A stretch of 64,000 bases of DNA. Origin: Diabrotica undecimpunctata (lineage: Eukaryota; Arthropoda; Insecta; Coleoptera; Chrysomelidae). The notes beneath the pieces are model-generated. The model worked only from the letters and a program-made list of their open reading frames with translations. It made no database searches and was not told the DNA's origin. The DNA lies in the NCBI RefSeq assembly GCF_040954645.1, contig NC_092803.1:9921230-9985229 (forward strand), written 5' to 3'. Of the stretch, positions 63,590 through 64,000 are shown piece by piece (position 1 is the stretch's first letter; every line of letters begins with the position of its first letter). Both the position numbers and the translations under genes were made by a program.

Positions 63590-64000
63590 TATTCTTTATA
63601 AGCAATTCTGCTTGTTCATTGGCGAATTAATACATCTATGGAAGGTTGTCAATCCGTCTTTTACCCGGCCGTCCGATACTTCTGGTGACTTACCTCTTGC
63701 AATTTTGACAACACGGGTCTCCTCGATTCTGCTTATGTGGTTATTCCATTCTTTTTTTCTATTTTGTGTCCATTCATTTATACACTGTACGTTACATTTT
63801 CTTCTAATGTCTTCACTTCTCTTTCGATCTGTCAGCATATTTCCTGTAATTCTTCTCAGTACTCTGATCTCTGCAGTTTCCAGTAGCCTTTGCGTTGTGG
63901 CTGTGTGGGTCTTGTTTTTGAGGCATATGTCATTATTGGTCTTACACTGGCTATATAAATTCTTGATTTCATCTCAGTGTCAATGTGTCCGTTTCGCCAT
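63590..64000 (-). mobile_element. LINE 3' end, continues past the window
   Basis: The minus strand reads in from the right edge (RIYIASVRPIMTYASKTRPT-like, broken) to the open frame 63838-63596: MLTDRKRSEDIRRKCNVQCI, NEWTQNRKKEWNNHISRIEE, then GRVKDGLTTFHRCINSPMNK and a stop, followed by an (AAG)n-type tail at 63565-63595. It is the fuller version of the copy at 601-972. Confidence 0.85.

Overview
The window looks like intron-rich, AT-rich nuclear DNA of an insect, most probably a beetle with a large genome. This rests on the density and mix of transposons (RTE-like, R1-like and Jockey/CR1-like LINEs, several Tc1/mariner types, hAT, PIF/Harbinger, pogo) and on one host gene whose protein is insect-like. 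The species call is inference.

The only clear host gene is a cytochrome b5 reductase 4 (CYB5R4/NCB5OR) on the + strand. Six internal exons lie at 31101-31216, 41029-41190, 43747-44177, 50739-51040, 51186-51486 and 61154-61243. All five splice junctions keep the reading frame. The start and the last ~70 residues lie outside the window. Its introns (9.8, 2.6, 6.6, 0.15 and 9.7 kb) hold most of the transposons in the right half.

Left third (1-31 kb): LINE 3' ends (1-1950), a mariner with a single stop (2.9-4.1 kb), and a Jockey/CR1-like LINE (6.5-11.6 kb). That LINE is split by a 2.2-kb insertion of 400-bp tandem units. Each complete unit carries a hammerhead ribozyme core. The units are arranged as about three copies facing one way and about 2.6 facing the other, flanked by a 13-bp target-site duplication. 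Next come pogo and DDE transposase remnants, two fold-back elements, and an RTE-like LINE (17.4-20.35 kb) broken by a solo LTR and by a second LINE inserted almost at the same point. Then follow a THAP exon, a PIF/Harbinger fragment, a LINE gag-like ORF1 and an R1-like LINE.

Right half (31-64 kb): a 2.3-kb element with very long terminal inverted repeats, then a minus-strand sequence at ~34.7-34.9 kb that resembles a heat-shock promoter. A nearly whole hAT (44.3-47.2 kb), a nearly whole DD41D Tc1/mariner element (48.5-50.1 kb), a LINE with a textbook twin-priming inversion (55.7-56.6 kb), and many 5'-truncated minus-strand LINEs follow.

The most unusual item is the hammerhead array. It resembles retrozyme-type mobile satellites, in which a self-cleaving RNA yields unit-length (possibly circular) RNAs that are copied back into the genome. 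All positions come from reading by eye; no alignment or folding program was run.
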